A stretch of DNA of 64,000 nucleotides from Cunninghamia lanceolata (lineage: Eukaryota; Streptophyta; Pinopsida; Cupressales; Cupressaceae). The notes beneath the pieces were generated by a model, which ran no database searches, was not told the DNA's origin, and saw only the letters and a list, made by a program, of their open reading frames with translations. The number at the start of each line of letters is the position of its first letter. Within the stretch, counting starts at the first letter, position 1. Where the stretch lies: NCBI GenBank assembly GCA_027924645.1, contig BSBN01000254.1, forward strand, positions 13,100,001 through 13,164,000, in the 5' to 3' direction. Shown piece by piece: positions 22,938 to 35,011 of the stretch. Both the position numbers and the translations under genes were made by a program.

Positions 22938-24355
22938 ATGGTGCTTCCTCATAAAAATATAATTACTGTCCTGTAGCCTAATCTTGGTTTTCAAGATGAA
23001 CAAGAAGACATAATTAGTTAGTTAAACACTCTTGCATGGTGCACCCACTGAAATATTGATGATTATAGAAGGGCAAGTGGAGTATTAGAAAAGGAAGAAG
23101 AATTGGTTGATAATTTGAGATTGTTGTTATTCAGACAAAGAAGGAGGCAAGTAGAAAATGTAGTAAGAAATCAAGCCCCTGAAGTCCTAAGAGGTCAAGA
23201 ATAGCCTAGAAACTAATAACTACTTATCTAGTTACAATATAATAAACTGGAGCTCAGAAGATACACAAGGTCTTTGAGGAGAGAGGGAGTTGAAGATCCT
23301 ACTTTTCAAATGCTGCAAAGCCTAAATTTTCTTTATATTCCTAATCCTATCAGAAGAGCTAGAAGTAGACCTCCTAGCCCTCCTAAGCTCTCTACATCCT
23401 CTGTCTGCTAAGCCTTAACTCTTTCTAGTACTGTCATTCCCTCTACTATAAGCTTTCTTCCAATGGCCCAACCTTGGGGAGCAACCATAGGGCCTCTAAA
23501 TTTAGGGGCTAACATGAATCCTCTCCCCAAAAATGCAAGAGAAAACTTACCCAAGTTTAATGGAGATGGAAGATAATCACCAGATGAGCATCTGAATGCC
23601 TTTGCTGCAACGTGTGGTGTGTTAGGTGTACAACATCAAGATGTAGCCATAAGGCTTTTTGTGCAAACTTTAACTGATACTGCAGTAGAATGGTTTTATC
23701 ATCTATCTGACTCTTCAGTTACAAACTGGAATGATATGAAACTGTATTTGAAAATAGATTCAAAAGTACAAAAGATGAACATTCCCTTCGTGCTCAATTG
23801 ACTCAGCTCAACAAAGAAATACATTAGCCTATGAGGGAATTTATAGCCAAATTCGATAGAATTGTGCACAAAATCCCAAATGCTAAAAGGCCAACCCCTG
23901 AGAATCAAAAATGTTTTTTTATCAATTCTATGCCCCCTGATATTAGTTTTCATCTTAGAAGAAGTGCATTTGCTAGCCAACTTAGTAAATGCACAAACCT
24001 TGGCAGTTGGGTTAGAAGATGAACTTCTTATGGATGGAAAATGGAAGAAAGAAGTCCAAGTACCTAATGCTCATCCCTCATCCTCTACAGATCCTATGGT
24101 TCCAAGATTAGTTAACAATATGATTTCTTTAAAAAGACAATTGCCTAAGGTTGGTACTTCATTTCAACAATGATATCAAGACATCAGCAAGAGAAATTTT
24201 AATCTACAGACAAATACTGGTAAGACATTGCCACTTACATCAACACAACCAAGGTTATCTATTGAAGCTCCTCCTAGAAAAGGGAATACGTGTGCTTTTC
24301 ATTTGACTACTGATCATGATAGAAGTTCTTGTTCAGAAATGCTTAGATATGCTTA
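22938..24355 (+). pseudogene. gag of Tat-like element
   Basis: Likely start is ATG at 22938 (MVLPHKN). A Pro-rich part near 23350-23460 precedes the gag core: NLPKFNGDGR near 23550, then LGVQHQDVAIRLFVQTL and AVEWFYHLSDSSVTNWNDM (23620-23740), with the conserved Trp residues of a Retrotrans_gag domain. A frameshift near 23790 moves the reading, and a second near 23980 returns it. Near 24285-24330 a C-A-F-H...H...C pattern replaces the classical zinc knuckle, as is common in Tat gags. Stops are spread over the region. Confidence 0.7.
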
Positions 24356-24356
24356 A

Positions 24357-25346
24357 TTGGCCAGTATTCAAGATGTATTGGGAGAGATTACCGAAGAAGA
24401 AAGGAACTCTGAGAAACTTGGCAACTCTGAAATACACTTCCTAGAATATGAATCAGATTTAGAAAGAGGAGGTGAAACATTGGTTACTTATGAAGATCCT
24501 TCATGTGCTATGCTTACCAAAAGTCAGAAGAATCCAAGATTTTCTAATACTCAAGAAGTGCCTGTTAAAGGTAAGGAGCCTCTTATTAGAACCTCTGATA
24601 CTAATTTGAAGGCCCAAGAAGTTAAATTTTTACATAGAAATGATCGTGAAACCTCTTTTGATATTATAGAATTTTATAAGTCTACAAAGATTCAAATATC
24701 CCTTGCTGAATACCTCACGTTAAATACCAAAGAACTTGATAAATTGGTTAAATATGTGAAAGGTGATCCTAGACAAATTAAACCTGAAAGTCAACTAAAT
24801 GTTAATGTTGAATCTCTGATAGCCCAATTATTTTCTTCTCCACCTGAATCACCCATACACACTCCTAAAATGGCTGATAATTCATCTAATGATACTTCTT
24901 ATATGGTCGATATGAAGCCTAACCCATTTTATGTTTCTTTATTCATAAATTGCCATAAAATCAATAATTGTATTATAGGCTCAGGTGCTTCTAATAATAT
25001 TATGCCTTCTTCTATAGGCAAAGCCCTAGGCCTATCCCTTACAAAAACATTTGGTAGGTGTTACTCCATGGATGGCAAATAGATTCATTTGCTTGGACAA
25101 ATTAAAGATGCACGGGTTGCTCTTGCAGCCTATCCTGATAAAAGAGTGAAGTTGCCTATCTTAGTAGCAGATATTCCTGCTAGTTATGGGATGCTGTTGA
25201 GTAGGACTTTTTGCAAAGATTTGGGTGGGGATATTAAATTGGATTGGTTAGAAGCTACAATTCTAGTGGGAAAATGGAAAGTTAAACCAGAACCTGAACC
25301 TAAATGCAAGTTTACTGTATACCCTTCTGATGATCCTAAATCTTAG
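24357..25346 (+). pseudogene. protease region of Tat-like element
   Basis: In frame with gag's last segment. A 330-codon stretch with one stop at about 25080 carries an aspartic protease fold: CIIGSGASNNIMP near 24970-25010, then the GLSLTKTFG segment and a SYGMLLSRTF segment near 25180-25210. The catalytic Asp of the usual DSGA has become Gly (GSGA), so the enzyme would be dead. The preceding 200 codons are acidic and unassigned. Confidence 0.65.
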
Positions 25347-25397
25347 ATTCTATTTGAAGAATGCAAATTTGTTAATTATTTTCTCTCTTCTAAAGAC

Positions 25398-26108
25398 ATG
25401 AAAGAAGAATCCGTCCCAAAATCTATTCATTCAGATGATCTATGGACCATGGAATTTGATGGTAGTTGTGCTACCATTGGTTTAGGAGCAGGGGTTGTTT
25501 TGATCTCACCTGAAGGTAAAAATTTTCTTTACTCTTTCAAGTTAGAATTTAAAAATACTAATAACATTGCAGAGTACAAGGCCCTATTGCTTGGATTAAA
25601 TGAAGCCAAAGGAATGGGTATAAAGATGATCAAAGAAAAGTGAGATGCTGAATTGATTGTTAAACAGGTGAGAGGCATTTTTTTAATTAAAAATGAAAGA
25701 TTGAGACATTACAGGAATAATGTTAGGGACAAGATAAAATATTTTGATGCCTTTTCTATTGAGGCAATTCCCAGAGATCAAAATACATGGGCAGATTCTC
25801 TAGCAGTGTCAACTTCCCTTCTTCTCCCACACCCTGATTTCAAAAAGGATTCATATAGAATGGAACTAATCTACCATCCTAATGTCGAAAATAATGCTGA
25901 AAATTGGCACATTATTGAGAATGATAGACCGATCAGAAACTTCTTGGAGAATGTTGAGATGTTCTTCGAGAATTATTTTGAAGGTTTTCAAGCAGAATGT
26001 AAAGAATTCAGTCTTGATCCAGGGATCGCTTCAAAGGATGATGTAATTCAGTTAGAGGGAAACAAAATCCCCAAAGGACTAGTCTTTGTTGAACATTTGT
26101 TCAATTGA
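25398..26108 (+). pseudogene. archaeal-type RNase H domain upstream of reverse transcriptase
   Basis: Starts WTMEFDGSCATIGLGAGVVLISPEG, where FDGS and GAGVVL are hallmarks of the archaeal/plant RVT_3-type RNase H. It continues with NNIAEYKALLLGL (25560-25600), AELIVKQV after a TGA at 25641, and IPRDQNTWADSLA near 25770-25805. The fold removes RNA from RNA-DNA hybrids. Asp, Glu and Asp catalytic positions are visible. The order is what stands out: this domain lies before the reverse transcriptase, and a gypsy-type RNase H follows it later, so the element has two. The last 80 codons link to the reverse transcriptase. Confidence 0.75.
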
Positions 26109-26259
26109 CAAGATGAATATATCAAAGACAAACTTGCTCAGACTCCTGACAAAATGGGAGATTGTGAAAAAATAAACATTGGGAGTAAAACTAATCCTAA
26201 ATGGGTTTCTATTGGTAGGTGTTTCTCGCCATAGGAGAAATACAAGTTGATTAATCTGT

Positions 26260-27805
26260 TGACTAGGTATAAGGATGTCTTTGCTTGGTGCTATGATGTC
26301 CTAAAGGATTTTAGGGGTGGACAATTCTAGAATCATATTCCTTCAAAAATAAATGCAACTCCATTCAGGCAAAAGTTATGAAACTATAACCCAAAGGTTG
26401 CTAAAGCTATCTATAAGGAGGTCGACAAAATGTTGAAGGCTAGGATTATTTATCCAATTCATCACTCCACCTGGGTGGCAAACATCATCCTAGTATGCAA
26501 AAAAAATGGAGAAATAAGAATTTGTGTTGATTTTAGGAATCTAAACCAAGCCAGTTCGAAAGACAATTATGCCTTACCTGTGATGGATCACATTTTACAA
26601 ATAGTTGCTGGATCATAGATTATGTCCATGTTAGATGGGTTCTTAGGTTATAATCAAATAAGTGTGGCTACAGTTGATCAACATAAAACTACTTTTACTA
26701 CACCCTGGGGAGCTTTTGCTTATAACTGTATGCCCTTTGGTTTGATTAATGTTCGTGCAACTTTTCAACAGAATTCATCCTTTACAAATTTAAATGATAA
26801 AATTATTATCATTTATCTTGATGATTTATCTAGAGATCATTTTGCAAAGGTGTCAGAGTCACAGGATATCTCTTAATCCTAAGAAGTCAGTTTTCTATGT
26901 AACAGAAGGTAAGTTATTGGGACATTTAGTTTCAAAGGATGGAATCAAGATTGATCCATAAAGAGTTAGAGAAATACAACATCTAAGTCTTTCTTCTAAT
27001 AGGGACGGAGTTAAGTCTTTCTTTGGCCAGGTTAACTTCCTCAGAAAGTTCATTCTTGATTTTTCTGAGATTACATAACATATTATAGGGATGATGAGTG
27101 AAAAATAGGCGGTCAGATGGAATGAGACTGCTAAAAAAGCATTTAAAAATATTAAAGAGGTGATTGCACAAACACCTACTTTAGTAAACCTTGATTTCCA
27201 AAAGGATTTTATTATTTATTATTATTCTTCAGAACATTCCATATTTGGTATCTTACTACAGAAAAATGAATCAAATGTAGAAGCCCCAATAGCCTTTATG
27301 AGTGTTCCTCTGAAGAAGCATGAACTTAAATATTCTTTAATTGAGAAGTAAGCTTTCGTTATGGTAAAGGTTTTTAAACAATTTAGATATTACATACTAC
27401 ATTCTCATTCAATTGTATTTGTCCCTAGTTCAGCCGTAAAAAGCATTCTGACTCAACAAGATGTTGGGATGAATAAAAGAGCAACATGGGTTGCTAAGAT
27501 TCAAGAATATGATTTGGATGTTAGGGCAACTAAATTAGTTAGAGGTCAAGGCCTGTACAAATTGATTGTTGAAAGTAAAGAAGAAGAAGAGGAAGAACTT
27601 CCCATTGTCCAATTGGTGATTTTACAAGACCCATGGTCCCTAAATGTGGCACATTATCTTAGTTATGGAGAATGTCCTAGTCATTTATCCCTAAAGGGGA
27701 AAAGGAATCTAAGGTTAAAAGCAACAAAATATGTCATTTGGGGTGATGTCTTATACAAAAAGAGACTAGATGGAACCTTTCTAAGATGTGTAGATAAGGA
27801 AGAAC
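26260..27805 (+). pseudogene. reverse transcriptase and RNase H of Tat-like element
   Basis: Reverse transcriptase copies element RNA into DNA. Visible motifs are IYPIHHSTWVANIILVCKKNG and RICVDFRNLNQA (26440-26560), SMLDGFLGYNQI (26625-26660), a MPFGLINVRATFQ stretch (26730-26770) and the catalytic YLDD at about 26815. Part of the thumb is deleted right after YLDD, and a frameshift near 26870 follows. The connection and gypsy RNase H (FFGQVNFLRKF, then a degraded DxSE-like site near 27220 and PLKKHELKYSLIEK near 27310-27350) run to 27600. A short Glu-rich part and the start of integrase reach 27805, where the copia element begins. Confidence 0.75.
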
Positions 27806-28544
27806 TGTTGCAAGTATGGGCCTAACCGGTGTTGTCATTGATGTCAACATACTCATGTTGCATTAATGAGAAGGATTAGATGAGTTGTGTGCTGAGGATA
27901 TTGAGAAAATTAGTCTCAATCAGGAACAGTGAAGAATAGTGATGACAAAAAGGTAAAAGTCCTCAATAGGTTGAGGATCAGAGGATGTGGTTTAAACGAT
28001 TTGTAGATATAAGTCTTGAGATGCTCCAATCAAATTTTTAGAGGTCCGCATGAAGATCCAAAGAAGTTATGGTTGCTCAAGTAGAACCGGTTCCGGCAGG
28101 TGTTCAGAGGTGACAGAGTGTCACAGATAGGTCTGGTGAGATATGGAAATTCATTATCGCATTCTACAAATTTGAGGGAGTGTTGAGGATGTCCCTGTGA
28201 AGTATTAACTAGATTGGTTTGTGGTTTGAAGGTCCGGAAGAGCCTATTCATTTGTGACAGTGATGACAGACTATGTTCTTGAAGCCCCAGATGAAGGAGA
28301 GAAGAATTCCAGTAGGATGATGAAGTGCGGATGTTTTTGATGATTCAGGGAAGGTTATGATGATCGTTGGATCATGTCCAGTTCATGTTGGTGGTTGGCA
28401 TTGAAGTTAGAGTTTGCATTTGAAGAATAACAACTGGATATTGGTGTTCCTCTTGAGACTGGCCGACCAAATGTATTACACGTCTTGCAGATGTTCTTGT
28501 AGGTGTTTGCTGACTTAGATGATTGTTCTTAAGATGATGCCTTG

Positions 28545-28552
28545 TATAAATA
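28545..28552 (+). promoter_or_regulatory. TATA box in copia 5' LTR
   Basis: TATAAATA, a consensus plant TATA box, is kept in both LTRs (here and at 40224). The gypsy insertion 130 bp downstream separates it from the coding region. Confidence 0.65.
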
Positions 28553-28678
28553 AGGGATTGTGAAGTCATTTTCAAATGTGTCTTGGAGTGATGAGTGTGT
28601 GGTAGCGAAGAGAAGTGTGAAAGGTAGCTTAGAGGTATTGGCATTAAATGGAACTGATTCAAGCATGGTGAAGATGCT

Positions 28679-30519
28679 TGATGCAGAGCCTTCTCGGAAT
28701 AAAGCATAAAAATCTAGTTCAATCACCCTTTCGACACCTACAAGACCTTTGTAGTAGATATCGGCAAGACTTCTCCCAATGTCTCACCGAAACAATCCCC
28801 CTCTTGCCTATCAGCAAGACAGTCCACCGTCGGCCAACCCTAGAACTCCTTCACCGATAGTTTAGTCACTCCGATGAGTGGCTTCTTCTCTTTGCCAATC
28901 GGCAAGACCACAGGTTATCGGCACTGTTTCTGCATCTCACTCTGATGCTCAGGTCACAACGATTAGTACCTATCTGTCGGGCTGGACCTCTTCATTGAAC
29001 CATTGTATTGAACCCTTTGTGTGAACCGTTGGATTTGCCTATCGGCATGACATCACCTATCGGTGAATTCCTCAAACCACTTGCCGATGCCTTCACCTCT
29101 CACCGATGAACAGGTTCAATCTGAAGGTTCAACACTGAGGTTCAACCTAGTGGTTCAACCTTCTCCTTTGGGGAGACTTCCCTACAGCTCACGCCGACGG
29201 ACCTTCACTCTTCCCTCCTTCGGCTAGACTGTTGAACCATGCGTTTGAACCATTTCCTTGAACCATTGTTTTGAACCTCTTCATTGAACCATTGTACCGG
29301 TTCAACCTGGTGGTTCAACACTGAGGTTCAACTTGATGTTTTCGATGCTAATTCCCTCGTCGGCCAGACCTATGTTATTGGCCCAACCTGAGATCCTTCC
29401 ACCGATACACCCTTCTCTCGCCGATGCAACTATTATCAGCCAGGCCCCTCTCCACTCTCACCAACACCACATCTCCATCGCCCAGACTTAACCTTTCGGC
29501 GAAGATGTCATTTCTTCCGCCAATGCCCTGGGTCACGCTGACATCCTTCATTGGCGACACTCCATGATGGTCTCTCCGATCGGCGAGAACTTGAACCGTC
29601 AACTACCATTCAATGCCTTAGGCCGATATGCTTTCTCACGCAGATGTCTTCGGCCAACTTGATCATCGCCGAGACCTTCCACCTCGGGCCAGCACAACTC
29701 AGCTTCACCGATGGTAATCCTTACGCCGATGCTTCCTTCATTGACGACACAGGTGGGAACTCACGCCGATGATCCCAAAAGACATATTTCAGGCTTGAAT
29801 TAGACCCCATCCTGGCCAGCGATACATATACAGATCCTAAGGATAGATATACACAAACTAAATGACAATTCTCCCTGGAGGGGTTCCTGCAATCCCTAAC
29901 CTTCCATACCTAAGGTGAATAACCAAAAATGGGAAATTAATCTACAGATCCATTCCACTGATTTCCCAAAAATCTACTAGTGGAATGGATTTGACTCCAG
30001 AGGCACAAAACTGAATTATACACAATTTCTACCCAAAATGATCTATACAGAATATCTACACAGCATTCAGAATCAAAAAGGAAATTAATGTATAGAATTT
30101 CTATTCCTCCTCCTTAATGTTTTAGAATTACATTTCGACTATTTTTCTCCAAAGGACAAAACACACACCACACACCACTGTCACTGCTCTGCTCCATTCC
30201 ATATTTATCTTTCCCAATGTGAGGGACTGACATTCTCCTCTGTTTCTGGGATTTGAGCTTACCAAGATTATAGGTGGAAATTCCTAATTAATTTTATGAC
30301 AGCTGTTTTGTATGCGATAGCAAAACTCTTAAGGTTAAGACACATTTGTTTACCCTTCCCTTAATCCAACTTGTCTAGAATGTCAAGTTTGGAGTTTACA
30401 AACATGAAATACCCATACAAAATGTTACATTTGAAAATGCTATGAGATAGCATGAAATGTCTAAAAACATATTAATGTCTTATGCATATTTATATTGTCT
30501 ATGGGGTGCTCCTGCACCA
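28679..30519 (-). repeat. 3' LTR of gag-protease-only element
   Basis: Partner of 32771-34580, longer by 31 bp. Inverted repeat arms at 29948-29959 and 29979-29990 are perfect here. The coding frame of the element ends 40 bp inside this LTR. Confidence 0.92.
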
Positions 30520-32663
30520 TACTCCCCCATTTGAAAAGAACTCATGTCCCATGAGTTAAGGCTATGACTGAATCCATCAGTAGCTGCTATCTCATATCTG
30601 TCTCTTGATCTCGGTGTTGCAAATCTCTGAGTTGCAACTTGCTGCCAGGGAGGCCAATACTCATGCCGAGTAATACAGGCTCTCCTCACACCTTGCTGAT
30701 CATTGCTTCCTACCATCATCTCTGTCTGATCATGGACAGTGGGAACCTCCTTTACTGTTATGACAGAATGTGTTGGTCTTTCAATTGTTAGAGGACAAAC
30801 AATAGTCCCTATTAAGATTGCATCCTTGCACTCCCAACCAGCCTGTGGCTGTGGACAAACCTACTTCTGGATCTTCTGTCGATCCATCTGATCTTTGTCA
30901 GCCAGAACTATAGTCTTCTTCAAACTGTGATCTCCTCTCCTTGGGATATCCTCAACTTCTTGTGACTCTGTTGTAGGTATCTTCACAAACTCTTTCTTAC
31001 CTACCAAGATAATCTTACCTGTCTTTTCTTCTTCAGCATCTTCCCGCAATGGAATCAACACAGTAGTTCTCCCATCCTTCTTGGTGTTGTATGTGTTAGC
31101 ATAGCCATCATAAAATGTTCTCCTATCAAATTTCCATGGCCTACCCAAAAGTAGGTGACAAAATTCCATGGGCAATATGTCACACAAAACTCTATCTTGA
31201 TAATTCCCAATCTGAAAATCAACATATACCTGTTCATACACTAAAAGTGATTGACTATTACTTACCCAAGAGGCTTTGTAAGGATTTTGATGTGGAATTC
31301 TTTCCAAGTTTAGTTTATCCACCATTTCTTGAGATACCATATTATCGATTGAGCCAGAGTCTACTACTACCTTGCATATTTTGCCTTTGCTTCTGCAAGT
31401 AGTCCGAAAAAGTGCTCTCCTCTGTATCATCTCCTTGGATGTCTTCAAGTTGATTCTCCTTAGCATCAATGCTTTGCCCTCCTCAGGGTATCCACAATTA
31501 TTAGGAGCTCTATCTCCTTTATAAGTGTTTGAACTCTGCACACTTTCCTCTAGCTTCTCTTCCTGCACAAGCTGTACTCTCTTGTCATTTGTTCTATCAT
31601 CTCTGGATGATGAACCTTGTCTTTCTGGACATTTGAAAAATGGATGACCAAACTCATCACAGGTGTAACATTTTCTTGAAAAGGTATTAGAACCTCTTCC
31701 TCCTCCAAATCTGCCTCTTGTACCTTTCCATCCACCTCTGTAATCAGACTGTTCCTGTCCTTTACCAATGTTTTCTTGACCCTCATTGGTTTTCCTTATT
31801 GTAGGGGCTGATCCTCTTCCCCTCATGTTGTTGCCTCTTCCTTTGTTACTCTGCTCTTGCCTTCTCTTCAATTTCTCTTCTACTCTCAGTGCTACTTGGA
31901 AACACTTGTCCACAGTTTCTGGTGTTAAGATGGTGATCTCATCTTGTATGCTATACTTTAGGCCATTAATATACCTGGCAACTCTTCCTTTCTCATCTTT
32001 AGAAAGTCCACATCTAAGGGACAATTTATGAAATTCCTCTATATAGGTGGATACATCCATATCCTTCTGTCTGAGATTCTAGATTTTCCTGTATATCTGC
32101 ACTTCATAGTCCGCTGGTAGGAACTGAGCCTTGATCCTATCTACCATCCTACTCCAGGATGAGATCATGTTCTTGCCACTCTTCACCCTTTCCCCCTGGG
32201 TGTAGTTCCACCATGTGAGTGCAGCACCTTTCAGTTTCGTTTTAGCAAACTTGACTCTCCTATTCTCCGGTACCTCCTTGTACTTGAAGTAATTGTTCAA
32301 AGCCTTGATCCATTCGATGACTTCTTCTGCATCCATCTTTCCACTGAACATCAGAATCTCCATTCTTGATTCAGACGACTCCCTACCGAGTGATTTGATT
32401 GCCTCCAGAAATTGTTTCTGATCTGCAGATATTTCTAGCTATGTCGAGGTCATTTCCTCTTCTCCTTCTTCTTCTTCTCCATCAAACTCTTTGTCTATTT
32501 TCTGGCCTTTTCCTAAGGCTTTCAATTCATCTTGGAGTGCTTCCTTGACTCCAATCTTGATCAGTTCCTCCATCTCCCTGAACCTCTTGGCCACTTCGGT
32601 GGTCATTCCCTTTGGAGGCATATTACTAGCCCCTTCTTTACCTTCTGTGTCTGACATAAACAC
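30480..32663 (-). pseudogene. gag-protease with C-terminal tail, one frame
   Basis: One frame of 728 codons from ATG at 32663, broken only by TAG codons at 32439, 32079 and 30861. The acidic N-terminal part is followed by a Retrotrans_gag core (VIEWIKALNNYFKYKEV near 32325, GAALTWWN near 32230), an RG-rich stretch, a zinc knuckle CYTCDEFGHPFFKC near 31670-31630 and a protease with an intact VVDSGSIDNMVS site near 31350-31320. The last 120 codons, after the TAG at 30861, have no reverse transcriptase signature and end NSWDMSSFQMGEYGAGAP, similar to the end of the chromovirus pol frame. The frame stops 40 bp inside the LTR. Deletion of pol without loss of frame would explain the layout. Confidence 0.85.
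30520..30533 (-). promoter_or_regulatory. polypurine tract
   Basis: The minus strand reads AAATGGGGGAGTA directly before the 3' LTR. It lies inside the coding frame. Confidence 0.75.
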
Positions 32664-32756
32664 TCTCAGACTTTGTCAAGACCTCTGTCAACCTTTCTCT
32701 AGCTCTATCTTCTTAATGACAAAATCAATACACAAATAGCCCAGTTCTTTCGCTGA

Positions 32757-32768
32757 GCTCTGATACCA
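32757..32768 (-). promoter_or_regulatory. primer binding site, tRNA-iMet type
   Basis: The minus strand reads TGGTATCAGAGC, 2 nt after the LTR end. Confidence 0.92.
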
Positions 32769-32770
32769 CT

Positions 32771-34580
32771 TGATGCAGAGCCTTCCCGGAATAAAGCATA
32801 AAAATCTGGTTCAATCACCCTTTCGGCACCTACAAGACCTTTGTAGTAGATATCGGCAAGACTTCTCCCAATGTCTCACCAAAACAATCCCCCTCTTGCC
32901 TATCAGCAAGACAGTCCACCGTCGGCCAACCCTAAAACTCCTTCGCCGATAGTTTAGTCACTCCGATGAGTGGCTTCTTCTCTTTGCCAATCGGCAAGAC
33001 CACAGGTTATCGGCACTGTTTCTGCATCTCACTCCGATGCTCAGGTCACAGCGATGAGTACCTATCTATCGGGCTGGACCTCTTCATTGAACCGTTGTAT
33101 TGAACCCTTCGCGTGAACCGTTGGATTTGCCTATCGGCGAATTCCTCGTACCTCCTGCCGACGCCTTCACCTCTCACCGATGAACAGGTTCAACACTGAG
33201 GTTCAACCTAGTGGTTCAACCTTCTCCTTCGGGGAGACTTCCCTATAGCTCACCCCGACGGATCTTCACTCTTCTCTCCTTTGGCTAGACTGTTGAACCA
33301 TGCGTTTGAACCATTTCCTTGAACTGTTGTTTTGAACCTCTTCATTGAACCATTGTACCGGTTCAACCTGGTGGTTCAACGCCAAGGTTCAACTTGATGT
33401 TTTGGACGCTAATTCCCTTGTCGGCCAGACCTATGTTACCGGCCCAACCTGAGATCCTTCGACCGATACACCCTTCTCTTGCCGATGCAACTATTATCGG
33501 CCAGGCCCCTCTCCACTCTCACCGACACCACATCTCCATCGCCTAGACTTAACCTTTCGGTGAAGATGTCATTTCTTCCACCGATGCCCTGGGTCACGCT
33601 GACATCTTTCATTGGCGACACTCCATGATGGTCTCTCCGATCGGCGAGAACGTGAACCGTCGACTACCATTCAATGCCTTAGGCTGATATGCTTTCTCAC
33701 GCCGATGTCTTCGGCCAACTTGATCATCGCTGAGACCTTCCACCTCGGGCCAGCACAACTCAGCTTCACCGACGGTAATCCTTACACCGATGCTTCCTTC
33801 ATCGACGACACAGGTGGGAACTCACGTCGATGATCCCAAAAGACATATTTCAGGCTTGAATTAGACCCCGTCCTGGCCAGCGATACATATACAGATCTTA
33901 AGGATGGATATACACAAACTAAATGACAATTCTCCCTGGAGGGGTTCCTGCAATCCCTAACCTTCCATACCTAAGGTGAATAACCAAAAATGGGAAATTA
34001 ATCTACAGATCCATTCCATTGATTTCCCAAAAATCTGCCAGTGGAATGGATTCGACTCCAGAGGCACAAAACTGAATTATACACAATTTCTACCCAAAAT
34101 GATCTATACAGAATATCTACACAGCATTCAGAATCAAAAAGGAAATTAATGTATAGAATTTCTATTCCTCCTCCTTCATGTTTTAGAATTACATTTCAAC
34201 TGTTTTTCTCCAAAGGACAAAACACACACCACACACCACCGTCACTGCTCCGCCCCATTCCATATTTATCTTTCCCAATGTGAGGGACTGACATTCTCCT
34301 CTGTTTCTGGGATTTGAGCTTACCAAGATTATAGGTGGAAATTCCTAATTAATTTTATGACAGCTGTTTTGTATGGGACAGCAAAACTCTTAAGGTTAAG
34401 ACACATTTGTTTACCCTTCCCTTAATCCAACTTGTCTAGAATGTCAAGTTTGGAGTTTACAAACATGAAATGCCCATACAAAATGTTACATTTTAAAATG
34501 CTATGAGATAGCATGAAATGTCTAAAAACATATTAATGTCTTATGCATATTTATATTGTCTATGGGGTGCTCCTGCACCA
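32771..34580 (-). repeat. 5' LTR of gag-protease-only element
   Basis: The minus strand starts TGGTGCAGGAGCACC and ends GGCTCTGCATCA. It contains the 12-bp inverted repeat ATCCATTCCA(C/T)T, patches of GGTTCAA/TTGAACC (33100-33400) and many CCGAT/ATCGG motifs (32840-33830). Confidence 0.92.
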
Positions 34581-34956
34581 ATGCTATTCTCTAGCTCATG
34601 AAGGTGATACTTATTTCTTTGTAGACAGTGTGTCTCTTGTAGGCAGTGAGCCTATTGTGAGTAGTGTTCTCGGGCAGTGAGCCCTAATTGGCATGTGCCA
34701 TTTTGTTATTTCTATTCTTCTAACAAAGAATACATCCTTGGGTTAATCACCCCATGGTTTTTTCCCATAACTGGGTTTTCCATGTCAAAATCTTGGTGTC
34801 TTATGTGTTGATATGTTTCTGCTTTTGATTTAAATGCATTATGGTTCATGATTAATATTCTACTAATCATGAAAGAAGATTTAAGTGTTTATTTTGAGAA
34901 AGTTTCACACAACTGATTCACCCCCCCTCTCAGTTGTGTGCCCTAAGTCTAACAAT

Positions 34957-34968
34957 TGGTATCAGAGC
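34957..34968 (+). promoter_or_regulatory. primer binding site, tRNA-iMet type
   Basis: TGGTATCAGAGC, a perfect match to the plant iMet site, 2 nt after the LTR. Confidence 0.92.
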
Positions 34969-35011
34969 TAAGTTCCTCTAAAAGGAGCTTAACCACTTGA
35001 GGAGATCCAAG

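Larger units (their letters stand above)
28679..34580 (-). mobile_element. gag-protease-only gypsy element (TR-GAG-like)
   Basis: LTRs of 1,841 bp (28679-30519) and 1,810 bp (32771-34580) flank only 2,251 bp. On the minus strand the order is LTR, 2 nt, perfect iMet site, a single gag-protease frame, purine tract, LTR. The 5-bp target duplication atgct is exact on both sides. There is no reverse transcriptase, RNase H or integrase, so the element is non-autonomous but codes for its own gag. LTR ends, gag and the last residues match the chromovirus at 40963-64000, a likely relative of its helper. LTR divergence is about 3% by eye in the first 300 bp, less than that of the host copia. Confidence 0.92.
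27806..34954 (+). repeat. 5' LTR of copia element, split by insertion
   Basis: Two parts, 27806-28678 and 34586-34954 (1,242 bp without the 5,902-bp insertion and its 5-bp duplication). Starts TGTTGCAAG and ends CTAACA, 2 nt before the primer site. Confidence 0.92.

Noticed and set aside
28372..28726. 65- and 111-codon minus-strand frames in the copia LTR
   Set aside because: Span the TATA box and LTR, and are truncated by the gypsy insertion boundary. No homology is recognised.
29551..29772. 73-codon frame repeated at 33612-33833
   Set aside because: Produced by the CCGAT motif array in two copies of the same LTR, not by a gene.
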